The translations under genes and the position numbers were made by a program. Of a DNA stretch of 15,078 nucleotides, positions 6,250-13,241 are shown piece after piece. The stretch is from CAZUCU01 sp964618845 (GTDB lineage: Bacteria > Patescibacteriota > Minisyncoccia > Phycocordibacterales > JAACPR01). Position 1 is the first letter of the stretch. Every line of letters starts with the position of its first letter. Location: the NCBI GenBank assembly GCA_964618845.1, contig CAZUCU010000016.1:1-15078 (forward strand), written 5' to 3'. The notes beneath the pieces were generated by a model. It made no database searches. It was not told the origin of the DNA and was given only the letters and a program-made list of their open reading frames with translations.

Positions 6250-8031
6250 CTAAATATGATCCATAATTACATCCAAAGATTGCCAAGAATTGATGATTGA
6301 TAAATTATCCAAAACATAATCTTGAAATCCTTCTTTGGTAATTGTAATTCTATAAGTCCCAGAATCTAAATTATCAAAATAAGCTTGTCCCGATGGCGCA
6401 CAACCAGTTGAAAAACTAAAAGAAATACCAGATAAGTTGGGAGAATAGTTTGTATTTTCCGTAGACAAAATAGCCTTATATCTTAGATATCTATCACCAT
6501 TTGAAACTTCAGAAAAGGGTTCTCCAGAAACTTCAAAAAAAGAACTATGTGTTCCATCGGGTCCAATGAATTCCCAAGTTGTTGTCGAAGTTAAAATTTC
6601 ATTTGTCGCAATTTGAAATTTGATTGGTTTGGATCCAACTTCTGCTGGCTGTCCTTGTGGTTCCCAATTAAAAATATGAAAATTTGTTGTAGTACCAGTA
6701 TCAAATATAGAAGAAATTAAACTACCAGAAAAAGAATATACTCCGGAAGAATTTAATAATTTAATTTCACCTGCAGAAAAATCATCAATATTCCCATCTT
6801 GAGAAAAATATTTATTATCATCTCCAATTATTTCTTGACCGGCGCCACCCTGCCAATCGATTTGAGAAAGCGCTCCACGACCTGTATATTTTGTTTTGGA
6901 TGCCCCTAATTTTTCTAAAGTAATTTCCGCATCTGATATTGGTAAATTACTATTTCTATTTATAACATTCACAAGTAAAGCATTTGGTCTTTGTGGTTCT
7001 AAAATCAAATCTAACTTTTGATTGGAATCTGGATTAATAACAAAAGGTAGCATTGGATTTGAACCAGCCAAAAAATAACTTCCATCATCAATATCAATAT
7101 TATACGAATCCCACTCAACATTATTTAAAAATACACTACCACTTGAGTCACTAATCAAATCCAAAGAATGCTTTAAAATATTTTCGCCAATGGTCTTAGT
7201 CCCCAAGAAATTAAAGTCAACAGATGATATTGAAGAACAAGAAGAAGAAAGAGTATTTATCTGCACGCTACTAATTTTATCTATAATGAAAGTTATCAAA
7301 GTTACCAACCCAATACTAACATTTGCATGTGGTTTAATGGGAACGGGGTTTGTAATTTCCCCGGTTTTATAAGTTCTCTCTGATGTATAACCATTTTTAG
7401 AAACAATAATTTCATATGCTTCGATCCCAGGTGGTGCTCCTACTAATTGAAACATTCCAGAATTATTAGTTTTTTCTTCAATCAAGATGGTACTTGTGCT
7501 TTGATTATTTTCAATTCTAATATTAGCCAAAGAAACAGGGTCACCATCAGCATCTACAACTTCGACAAAAAGTGCACCCATATCCCCTGTAGCCTCTAAA
7601 TTTCGAGGAGTAATTTTGGAGACAACAACAAAATCATCAATATTTTTGCAATTTAAACACTTAATAGTAAATTGAACTAATTTATTATCGATCGGTGATA
7701 AATCATCAGGAATTTCTCCGATTTGTCCATCAAATGGATCATCAACCCACAAAACACTCGCCTCTACTTCAAATCTTTTTCCATCTCTTTCAAAAATTTG
7801 AGTTTTGGAAATTTTCCCTGGGGGCAAACCATTGACAATACCAACATCTCCATAGGGCATATTTCTGGTAATTTCAAAGAGCTCATTTGCCAAAGTAGTA
7901 GCAGCATTTTTCACTCTAAGAACATTTACTCCTTCAAGCAATTTTATAAAACCCTGCCAAACAGAAACTGCGATTAAAACAAAAACGGCAACGCCAACAA
8001 GTGTTTCAATTAAGGTTAACCCTTTATTCAT
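6250..8031 (-). CDS. Large minor pilin with carboxypeptidase-regulatory-like repeats and a nested beta domain
   Basis: I start this gene at ATG 8031 (593 residues), giving the prepilin signal MNKG-LTLIE and a hydrophobic helix to about residue 28. The longer frame from 8094 would begin inside a terminator hairpin and push the signal internal. After the pilin stem come Ig-like CarboxypepD_reg-type modules: about 152-222 (LANIRIENN, SGMFQLVGAPPG, VSKNGYTSE), a divergent one near 265-345, and a last one starting at 351 (NALLVNVINRNSNLPISDAEI). That last module stops near 386 and resumes at 547 (GQAYFDNLDSGTYRITITKEG), so residues 387-546 look like a nested domain. The insert carries SQIDWQGG, SIFDTG, KFQIATN, WEFIGPDGT and RYLRYKA. 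First gene of the pilin operon; probably a tip adhesin (inferred). Confidence 0.85.
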   Translation of the reverse strand: MNKGLTLIETLVGVAVFVLIAVSVWQGFIKLLEGVNVLRVKNAATTLANELFEITRNMPYGDVGIVNGLPPGKISKTQIFERDGKRFEVEASVLWVDDPFDGQIGEIPDDLSPIDNKLVQFTIKCLNCKNIDDFVVVSKITPRNLEATGDMGALFVEVVDADGDPVSLANIRIENNQSTSTILIEEKTNNSGMFQLVGAPPGIEAYEIIVSKNGYTSERTYKTGEITNPVPIKPHANVSIGLVTLITFIIDKISSVQINTLSSSCSSISSVDFNFLGTKTIGENILKHSLDLISDSSGSVFLNNVEWDSYNIDIDDGSYFLAGSNPMLPFVINPDSNQKLDLILEPQRPNALLVNVINRNSNLPISDAEITLEKLGASKTKYTGRGALSQIDWQGGAGQEIIGDDNKYFSQDGNIDDFSAGEIKLLNSSGVYSFSGSLISSIFDTGTTTNFHIFNWEPQGQPAEVGSKPIKFQIATNEILTSTTTWEFIGPDGTHSSFFEVSGEPFSEVSNGDRYLRYKAILSTENTNYSPNLSGISFSFSTGCAPSGQAYFDNLDSGTYRITITKEGFQDYVLDNLSIINSWQSLDVIMDHI

Positions 8032-8038
8032 TACATAT

Positions 8039-8047
8039 ATTATAACA
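8039..8047 (-). promoter_or_regulatory. Extended -10 of the pilin operon (leaderless)
   Basis: The minus strand reads TG-T-TATAAT, a perfect extended -10, ending 7 nt before ATG 8031. RNA should start at or beside the A of the ATG. It lies just past the T-rich tail of the terminator at 8063-8091. It also supports 8031 over 8094 as the start. Confidence 0.7.
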
Positions 8048-8062
8048 AGAAGAAAAAGAAAA

Positions 8063-8091
8063 GGCGCGGTTTTGCGAAGCAAAACCGCGCC
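8063..8091 (-). terminator. Strong intrinsic terminator of the gene at 8101-8961
   Basis: A perfect 13-bp stem (GGCGCGGTTTTGC with its complement) closes a 3-nt loop. On the minus strand it is followed by TTTTCTTTTTC. It begins 9 nt after the TGA stop at 8101 and separates this gene from the pilin operon. Confidence 0.9.
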
Positions 8092-8100
8092 CACACGCGC

Positions 8101-8961
8101 TCATTTGAAAACTTTCGAGAGGACCTCGTAAGTCGACCGAAATTTTTCAATTTCTCGGTCGACCGCGGAAAGCTCTCCAGAGAGAACCTTGATCTTAGAG
8201 CTGATCTCCTCTCGTTGGGCGATCAATGCCGAGAGATTGCCCAGATCAAGAGAAAGAGAGGAACTCGAAGTTTTGACCTCAACCTTCTCGGAAGAAGAAA
8301 CCGCCGGTGCTAGTGAATAAACACCGTACGGTCTTTTCCTCAGAAGTTTGAGTTTGCCGAGCTCAACCAAGCTCACCAAGATCCTTCCAACAATGATAGT
8401 GGGAAGCGTCTTCCCCTCATAAATGGGACTCTTGGTGAAAACTTCAAGAGCTTTTTGCGAGCCAAACTCCCGAGGAAGGGTCCCGGCAGAACTCGCCTCC
8501 GCCAGAACATCGAGAAAGATTGCCTGGAAGGCTTTGTCCTTCCACTCTTCCGTAGAGTAAGAAGGAGTCTTCGGTTTGGTTTCCTCTGGGATCTGAGCCG
8601 AAGAAGGCGGGGTCTTTTCCTCTTGTTCTTGTTTCGGTTTGGGAACCTTCAAAAACCCCTTGAGTTGCGCCATGGTCATTTTCTGGCCAGACACAAAATT
8701 GGGCTGAATGTAGGCTCGGAACCCGAAGCTTCTCGACAGGGTGAAAGCGACTCTGACAGAGTTGACCAACCCCTCGATGACTTTCATTCCAGGTTCACCT
8801 TTCGCCCTGGTCTCTCGGTCGACCCGAACGATGAAGCTTGCCTCCGGAGGGCAACCGTTTGCCTTCACTCTGTCCTCCAAAATTCTTCTGACTTCACCCT
8901 CTTGAGACGAGGAGAATTTCTCTCCTCTCTCAAGAATGATTGAGATATGTCCATTGTTCAT
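8101..8961 (-). CDS. Unknown protein with probable winged-helix and coiled coil; atypically GC-rich
   Basis: I do not recognise this 286-residue protein. Visible parts: an N-terminal mixed alpha/beta domain (about 1-108, with SFIVRVDRETR and FGFRAYIQPNF); a Pro/Glu/Lys-rich linker (about 109-135); a region at about 137-217 with helices followed by LVELGKLKLLRKRPYGVYSL, which reads like a winged-helix recognition helix and wing; a Ser-rich spacer; and a C-terminal heptad-rich helix (about 243-283, ALIAQREEISSKIKVL). There is no signal peptide or membrane segment. Its GC is near 50-60% in places, against about 32% in neighbours, and it prefers AAG/GAG/CTC/GTC codons. It forms a complete one-gene unit with a TTGACT promoter and a strong terminator, which suggests acquired DNA. 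A DNA-binding role is a guess from the fold only. Confidence 0.75.
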   Translation of the reverse strand: MNNGHISIILERGEKFSSSQEGEVRRILEDRVKANGCPPEASFIVRVDRETRAKGEPGMKVIEGLVNSVRVAFTLSRSFGFRAYIQPNFVSGQKMTMAQLKGFLKVPKPKQEQEEKTPPSSAQIPEETKPKTPSYSTEEWKDKAFQAIFLDVLAEASSAGTLPREFGSQKALEVFTKSPIYEGKTLPTIIVGRILVSLVELGKLKLLRKRPYGVYSLAPAVSSSEKVEVKTSSSSLSLDLGNLSALIAQREEISSKIKVLSGELSAVDREIEKFRSTYEVLSKVFK

Positions 8962-8970
8962 TCCAATCTA

Positions 8971-8998
8971 AAAATACATATTTCCCCAAAAAAGTCAA
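8971..8998 (-). promoter_or_regulatory. Promoter of the GC-rich unknown gene (leaderless)
   Basis: The minus strand reads TTGACT (8998-8993), a 16-bp spacer and TATTTT (8976-8971), ending 9 nt before ATG 8961. This is the best -35 in the window. Confidence 0.6.
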
Positions 8999-9091
8999 CC
9001 CCCCGTAATATCCCAATAGCTTGTGAACACCTAACAGTTAAAATACAAATGTATGTTATGAATCCACGCTTTATTAATTATTGTATAAATT

Positions 9092-9685
9092 CTAAAAATT
9101 TTTTAATTTTTCAAAATCTTTTTTCAAAATTGACAGTTGATTTCTGTTATAGACTGCAACGGCTGGATGATATAAAGGCACTATATATATGTCTCCCCAA
9201 GAAGTTTTAGTTTTAAATTTCTTTCCGTGAATCTGAGAAATTGGTGCCAAATCAAAGGTAAGTTCAAATTTTTTCATAATATAATCCATAGAAAACCGTC
9301 CGAGAGTTGCAATTATTTTTGGTTTTATAATTTCCAGTTGGCGGTCCAAAAAAGGAGCATAAAGTTCTATTTCTTCTGGGTTTGGGTCACGATTATTTTC
9401 TGGTCTATCTTTTACCACATTTGTTACATATACATCTTTTCTATCTATATTTATATAAACCAAAAGTTCATCCAAAATTTTTCCTGAAGCGCCACAAAAG
9501 GGCCGACCCGTCATCGCTTCGTTTTTCCCGGGTGCTTCACCAACAAAAACAATTTGTGCATCATGACTGCCCTCTCCGACCACAGGAAAAAACTTATTTT
9601 CAATTCTATATTTATACAAAGGAGAAACTTCAAAAGCCAAAAGCTCATCTTTTATTTTTTTCATTTTTTCTCTTTTATTTATCAT
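9092..9685 (-). CDS. Uracil-DNA glycosylase, family 4-like, without Fe-S cysteines
   Basis: The 197-residue protein has the family 4 (COG1573) layout. Motif 1 is FVGEAPGKNE (47-56) followed by TGRPFCGASGKILDELL. Motif 2 is YHPAV (172-176). VYVTNVVKDRPENNRDPNPE and KPKIIATLGR lie between. These enzymes excise uracil from DNA to begin base excision repair. Family 4 members normally bind a 4Fe-4S cluster through four Cys. Here the matching positions read F18 and S21 (in FEVSPLYKYR), D93 (VVKDRP) and Y109 (LYAPFL), and the only Cys is C64 in motif 1, so the cluster is probably lost. Start ATG 9685 is favoured by an extended -10 ending 7 nt upstream; ATG 9664, preceded by AAGAG, is an alternative. 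REP copy 1 begins just behind this promoter. Confidence 0.88.
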   Translation of the reverse strand: MINKREKMKKIKDELLAFEVSPLYKYRIENKFFPVVGEGSHDAQIVFVGEAPGKNEAMTGRPFCGASGKILDELLVYINIDRKDVYVTNVVKDRPENNRDPNPEEIELYAPFLDRQLEIIKPKIIATLGRFSMDYIMKKFELTFDLAPISQIHGKKFKTKTSWGDIYIVPLYHPAVAVYNRNQLSILKKDFEKLKNF

Positions 9686-9692
9686 TCAAAAC

Positions 9693-9701
9693 ATTTTATC
9701 A
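9693..9701 (-). promoter_or_regulatory. Extended -10 of the UDG gene, with a REP element at the -35 position
   Basis: The minus strand reads TG-A-TAAAAT, ending 7 nt before ATG 9685. The expected -35 position (about 9716-9721) falls in the loop and arm of REP copy 1 (9709-9725), so any -35 has been replaced by the repeat. Confidence 0.5.
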
Positions 9702-9708
9702 CATCTCT

Positions 9709-9777
9709 CCCTCTCCGAGAGAGGAACTCCCTCTCCGAGAGAGGGAGTTTACATCTCTCCCTCTCCGAGAGAGGGAG
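9709..9777. repeat. REP-like palindromes, copies 1-3 (CGA-loop orientation)
   Basis: Copy 1 is 9709-9725 (slightly decayed arm). Copy 2 is 9727-9747, a perfect 9-bp stem CTCCCTCTC with CGA loop, extendable to 11 bp. Copy 3 is 9757-9777, the same stem. A 24-bp direct repeat (9701-9724 and 9751-9774) shows recent duplication. They lie between the UDG promoter and the RAYT gene. Confidence 0.85.
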
Positions 9778-9792
9778 TTTATAAATTAATGA

Positions 9793-9824
9793 TAAAAATA
9801 TCCTTAATTATTTGGATATTTTTA
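9793..9824. repeat. AT-rich stem-loop between opposed REP groups
   Basis: A perfect 11-bp stem (TAAAAATATCC and its complement) with a 10-nt loop (9804-9813). It sits midway between REP copies 1-3 and the oppositely oriented copies 4-5. Confidence 0.6.
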
Positions 9825-9834
9825 AAATACTCTA

Positions 9835-9869
9835 CTCTCTCGGAGAGGGTGGGTTGCTCTCTCGGAGAG
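9835..9869. repeat. REP-like palindromes, copies 4-5 (TCG-loop orientation)
   Basis: CTCTC-TCG-GAGAG at 9835-9847 and again at 9857-9869. The loop triplet TCG shows they are inverted relative to copies 1-3, the arrangement of a bacterial interspersed mosaic element. Confidence 0.75.
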
Positions 9870-9934
9870 AGAATTTAATTTTATTTTAATCTTTATTTTA
9901 ATAGGACTTAATCGGTATTTGATATCTTATAAAA

Positions 9935-10528
9935 ATGTCACATAAAAGAAACATCGAAACAGGCTCATATCAACATATTTATTCAAGAGGAGTAAATAGA
10001 TGTCTAATATTTAATGAACATTCAGATTATTTGAGATTTCAAAACATAATAAAAAAATTTAATACAACAGAAAAATTAAAAATTAAAGATACTCCTAAAA
10101 ATAGGGGGGCCAAACAGTTGGTTGATATATTTTGTTATACATTAATGCCGAATCATTTTCATTTTATTCTGAAAGAATTAATTAGTGGTGGTACAAGTTT
10201 GTTTTTTCAAAAAATATTGCCAAGTTATGCAAATTATTTCAATAAAAAATATGGTAGGGTTGGAGCACTTTTTGGTCAAAGATTTAAAAATAAATTAGTA
10301 AACACAGATAATTATTTTGAACATTTGGTCGGATATATTTGGAATAATCCAATTAAACTAATAAATCCTGAATATAGCTCAAGAGATCTTTTTAATGGTA
10401 AAATTAAATTATCAAGTAAAGAGAAATTTTTTGCACAAAATTATCAATATAAAGTTTTTCCATCAAATTATCTTGGACCAGATTACAAAAATCAAGGAAA
10501 AACTAACTTTGATAATTTTGATTTTTAA
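9935..10528 (+). CDS. REP-associated tyrosine transposase (RAYT, Y1/IS200-like)
   Basis: The 197-residue protein matches the Y1 HUH single-strand transposase fold. It opens with a YQHIYSRGVNR strand (12-22). The HUH metal motif is LMPNHFHFILKE (70-81, with H74-F-H76). The helix SYANYFNKKYGRVGALFGQRFK (97-118) carries the probable nucleophile Tyr98, and FEHLVGYIWNNPIK (128-141) follows. RAYTs cut and join single-stranded DNA at REP palindromes. Here palindromic repeats flank the gene on both sides (copies 1-5 before, 6-7 after), so gene and repeats form one unit. It is inserted on the opposite strand to its neighbours, between UDG and the T4SS-like block. No Shine-Dalgarno is seen; only a weak TG-A-TATCTT lies before the ATG. 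All key residues seem intact. A G6 tract near codons 56-58 is a possible slippage site. Confidence 0.92.
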   Translation: MSHKRNIETGSYQHIYSRGVNRCLIFNEHSDYLRFQNIIKKFNTTEKLKIKDTPKNRGAKQLVDIFCYTLMPNHFHFILKELISGGTSLFFQKILPSYANYFNKKYGRVGALFGQRFKNKLVNTDNYFEHLVGYIWNNPIKLINPEYSSRDLFNGKIKLSSKEKFFAQNYQYKVFPSNYLGPDYKNQGKTNFDNFDF

Positions 10529-10545
10529 ATTTCCCCCCCTTCCTT

Positions 10546-10585
10546 CCCTCTCCGAGAAAGATCCTCCCTCTCTCGGAGAGGGAGG
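10546..10585. repeat. REP-like palindromes, copies 6-7 (inverted pair)
   Basis: Copy 6 (10546-10560) has the CGA loop and one arm mismatch. Copy 7 (10563-10585) is a perfect 10-bp stem with TCG loop. The pair closes the RAYT unit and lies between the convergent stops of the RAYT and the gene at 10594. Confidence 0.8.
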
Positions 10586-10593
10586 TTCAGTGA

Positions 10594-10935
10594 TTATTTA
10601 TTTTCTTCTCGTCCTTTTTTCCAATAATCATAAATTTCATCATTTTCATCACGTACATAAACTCCAGAAATATCTTCTTTTTTTACCGGACCACTTTTAG
10701 CGGCAGATTCTGGCGTTTCAATAATATATCTTATTCTAGAAATAGGATGCCCTTTCCCTTCTTCGCCTCTACTCCAAAATACTCTGTCACCCCAACGACT
10801 ATTTTTTCTAACTCCAGCTGAATATGCATTTCGAACAAAACCATGTGATTCAATATCTTCGATTGCTTGTTTTCCCTCTACCCCTCTGTATATCATTCCG
10901 GTTTTTGTCGGTAAACCACCTTTAACACTTAACAA
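10594..10935 (-). CDS. Small uncharacterised protein, possibly ADP-ribosyltransferase-like
   Basis: A 113-codon frame starting at TTG 10935. An ATG at 10896 (residue 14) is an alternative, and neither has a clear Shine-Dalgarno. I do not recognise a family with certainty. The order of MIYRGVEG (14-21), then DRVFWSRGEEG (50-60), then RIRYIIETP (67-75) and EDISGVYVRDENDEIYDY (87-104) recalls small ART-type toxin domains: an Arg in strand 1, a Ser-bearing strand and a late Glu. There is no signal or membrane segment. The frame is the same as that of the membrane protein just upstream and is separated from it only by the TAA at 10969, with 11 open codons between the stop and the TTG. It may be a separate, translationally coupled gene or the cut-off C-terminal domain of a once longer protein. 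Confidence 0.5.
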   Translation of the reverse strand: MLSVKGGLPTKTGMIYRGVEGKQAIEDIESHGFVRNAYSAGVRKNSRWGDRVFWSRGEEGKGHPISRIRYIIETPESAAKSGPVKKEDISGVYVRDENDEIYDYWKKGREENK

Positions 10936-10968
10936 ACTACCAACAGAATTAGGATTTCTAAAACTTTC

Positions 10969-11409
10969 TTATGGGATTCTTTTTTTACCAGCTTTTTCTC
11001 TCACCCTCTTAAAACGAGTAATATTTCTTTTTCCTCTTCTTGCGGTTTCCGGATCTAATCGTGCTTCAGCATCTTCTTTTCTCGTGTAATAAACCGTCAT
11101 AAAAACACCTATAGTAACCTCAGGAAGAATTGTACTTATTCCTGGAATAAACGAAACTAATGTATATGTAATTGTAGCAACTATTTTCTTAGTAGCTTTT
11201 TTACCTTTCCAAAAAGGAGCTTTCAATACAAGAAAAATAGAAGGGAAAAATATTATTTGGGCAAAATCTTTTATATAACCAGCAATTCCCACTCCAACTA
11301 AATCCAAAATTATTTCAACTAAATCAAAAACTCCCGCAATCAAAACCAATACCAGACCCAAAACAATACTTATTCTATATTTAATTTGTTGTTGGCTTTC
11401 TCCTTCCAT
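10969..11409 (-). CDS. Three-TM membrane protein downstream of VirB4
   Basis: The 146-residue protein has no recognised family. Membrane segments are about 12-34 (ISIVLGLVLVLIAGVFDLV), 48-64 (AQIIFFPSIFLVLKAPF, with a PF turn) and 74-106 (TITYTLVSFIPGISTILPE, likely a long or bent helix). The last 40 residues are strongly basic (RKEDAEARLDPETARRGKRN, ending KKRIP). It starts 10 nt after the VirB4 stop and is probably cotranscribed, so a role in the envelope part of the same machine, or as anchor or immunity for the downstream small protein, is plausible but inferred. An A7 run just before the stop was checked: neither shifted frame stays open for more than about 20 codons. Confidence 0.65.
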   Translation of the reverse strand: MEGESQQQIKYRISIVLGLVLVLIAGVFDLVEIILDLVGVGIAGYIKDFAQIIFFPSIFLVLKAPFWKGKKATKKIVATITYTLVSFIPGISTILPEVTIGVFMTVYYTRKEDAEARLDPETARRGKRNITRFKRVREKAGKKRIP

Positions 11410-11419
11410 AAAAGAAAAA

Positions 11420-13240
11420 TTATTTACCTTCTTTAAACTCTTCTTTTGCTTTCTTTATTGCCAAAACCTGAGAAGGATCAGAAGTAATAATTTGTTCCTC
11501 AGTATAAGAAGCCACCACTTTTATTGCTACATGTTTAAGACCAGCAAAGAAAATTCCTTCTCCAACATCTGATTCCAAAAGCAGAAATTTTTCTTCTTCT
11601 GTAAGATTAAATGTTTGTTGCACCATATCTATAGAAGAGGGAGATTGCTTCATCAATATTTGAATCGACGAGTTAGTAATAATCGGCAAACCATAAGGAG
11701 ATCTGAGAAAATCCTCTACGTCTTGAGTAATAGTGGTAATTGCAAGCCAATATTTTCTACCCCTTTTGGCAAGACCAAAGAGAAAAGATGCGGTATCTTC
11801 TGATTTCATCATCCACCATGCCTCATCAATAATAAGCATTCTTTTTTTTATTTCTCTCCTAATTGCACTCCAAATAAAATCTGTAACGATATACATCGCC
11901 ACCGGTTTCAATTCATCCTCCATATCACGAATCGAAAATACAACAAATTTTCTATTTATATCAATGTTAGTAGGTCGATTTATAAAACCTTCCCAAGTCC
12001 CTCTGGTATATTTAGAAAGTTTTTGAACCAAAATTTCTGCTCCCTCCATTCCTGCCAAAACTAATTCAAAATCAGAAAGAAGTGGTGGTTCAATCTGGGA
12101 GAAATCAGATTCTGGAGTAATATCTTTGAGAGCATAAGTTTCGGTAATCGCTCTATCTATTATAGCGTCTTCTTCTGGAGATAGCCCGCCAAGCATGATT
12201 CGAAAAAGCCCAACCAAGTTTACAATCTTGGAACGTAAAATATTTGAGGGGGCTTCGTCTTCTCCGGGCATTGGTAAATCAAATGGATTAATATGGTTTT
12301 CAGATGTTAAAGAAATATTAAAATATCTTCCACCCGTAGCTTCCGACAAATATTCATATTCTCTTTCTGGATCTATAACAATGATATCAATATCAAACAT
12401 CAGAGATCGAAGTATTTCTAATTTCACTGCAAAAGATTTCCCGGCGCCGGCTTTGGCAAAAATAACCGAGTTGTAATTTTCAAGTGAAAATCGATCAAAT
12501 AAAATTAAAGAGGAGTTGTGTCTGTTTATACCATAAAGAATTCCTTTATCAGAAGTTAAATCAAAAGAAATAAAAGGAAACAAGCTTGAAAGTGGAGAAG
12601 TATTTAATTTAGAATAAACTCCGAGTAAATCTTGAGCAATTGGAATTACACTATTAAAACCTTCCTGTTGTTGGAAAATTGCGGGTTTTATATAAATAAG
12701 TTGAGATTCGAGTATTGATTTTATTTCTGATTCAAGTTTATTTAATTCATCTTCATTATCAGCATAAATTGTTATGTAAAGTCCAACATCAAAAATTCTC
12801 TCCTGAGCTTGTTGCAAATTATCTCTAAGTGCTTCCAGATCTTGGTGTGCAGTATCAAGCATTGGATCACGAACCAATCCTTTTTCCTCTCTGGCTCGGA
12901 TTTGAGATTCTACTTCTGCAACTTTCTTTTTAAACTGTCTCAAAACTTTAGCAGTATCGATTGGATGAACTACTATTGAAACGTCAAAAATTCTATCTAA
13001 ATTGATAATAGGTGCAAACCAGCCGTCATTTAAATATCGTGGGTATGATAAGACAAACATAGTCCTTGCGACTTTATCTCCCAAATGAATTTCTTTCTGG
13101 GTTACTTTCAAAGCCGGAGGAGCAATTATATCTTGAAGTTCCAAAACACCCGCTTGATAAATTTCTTCAGGCAAAAATGAACTTATATCTGGTAAATTCT
13201 CTCCTTTCTTTTTTCCTTTAAATGAATCAAATATTGCCAT
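11420..13240 (-). CDS. VirB4-family T4SS ATPase
   Basis: The 606-residue protein is the motor ATPase of conjugation-type secretion. Residues about 1-245 hold the TraC/VirB4 N-terminal region, with a helical stretch (102-150, FKKKVAEVESQIRAREEK). Walker A is FAKAGAGKSF (261-270, Lys268). A conserved IIVIDPEREYEYL strand follows (286-298). Walker B is MLIIDEAWWMM (468-478, Asp472-Glu473), with AKRGRKY and the TITQDVEDFL glutamine (Gln506) after it. Normal VirB4 proteins are about 800 residues; here the first ~200 are a separate upstream gene, with 1 nt between stop and ATG (TAATATG), so translation is coupled. PrgI and VirB4 together suggest a Gram-positive-type channel. The substrate (DNA or protein) is unknown. 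Confidence 0.93.
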   Translation of the reverse strand: MAIFDSFKGKKKGENLPDISSFLPEEIYQAGVLELQDIIAPPALKVTQKEIHLGDKVARTMFVLSYPRYLNDGWFAPIINLDRIFDVSIVVHPIDTAKVLRQFKKKVAEVESQIRAREEKGLVRDPMLDTAHQDLEALRDNLQQAQERIFDVGLYITIYADNEDELNKLESEIKSILESQLIYIKPAIFQQQEGFNSVIPIAQDLLGVYSKLNTSPLSSLFPFISFDLTSDKGILYGINRHNSSLILFDRFSLENYNSVIFAKAGAGKSFAVKLEILRSLMFDIDIIVIDPEREYEYLSEATGGRYFNISLTSENHINPFDLPMPGEDEAPSNILRSKIVNLVGLFRIMLGGLSPEEDAIIDRAITETYALKDITPESDFSQIEPPLLSDFELVLAGMEGAEILVQKLSKYTRGTWEGFINRPTNIDINRKFVVFSIRDMEDELKPVAMYIVTDFIWSAIRREIKKRMLIIDEAWWMMKSEDTASFLFGLAKRGRKYWLAITTITQDVEDFLRSPYGLPIITNSSIQILMKQSPSSIDMVQQTFNLTEEEKFLLLESDVGEGIFFAGLKHVAIKVVASYTEEQIITSDPSQVLAIKKAKEEFKEGK

Positions 13241-13241
13241 A

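Noticed and set aside
8032..8094. Upstream start (8094) for the large pilin
   Set aside because: It begins in the terminator region of the previous gene and would bury the prepilin signal 21 residues inside; ATG 8031 follows a perfect extended -10.
8455..8943. 162-codon plus-strand frame opposite the GC-rich gene
   Set aside because: Arg/Leu-rich shadow frame caused by high GC; the minus-strand frame has the promoter, terminator and believable protein composition.
9382..9789. Plus-strand frames opposite UDG and across the REP copies
   Set aside because: They read antisense through conserved UDG motifs and the low-complexity palindromes.
9701..9869. CRISPR array
   Set aside because: Repeats are short palindromes with uneven spacing, opposed orientation and non-unique intervals, and there are no cas genes; they are REP-like.
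10960..10995. Programmed frameshift at the A7 run near the end of the three-TM protein
   Set aside because: The -1 and +1 frames hit stops within about 20 codons, and the downstream frame is already in phase, so slipping would not join them.
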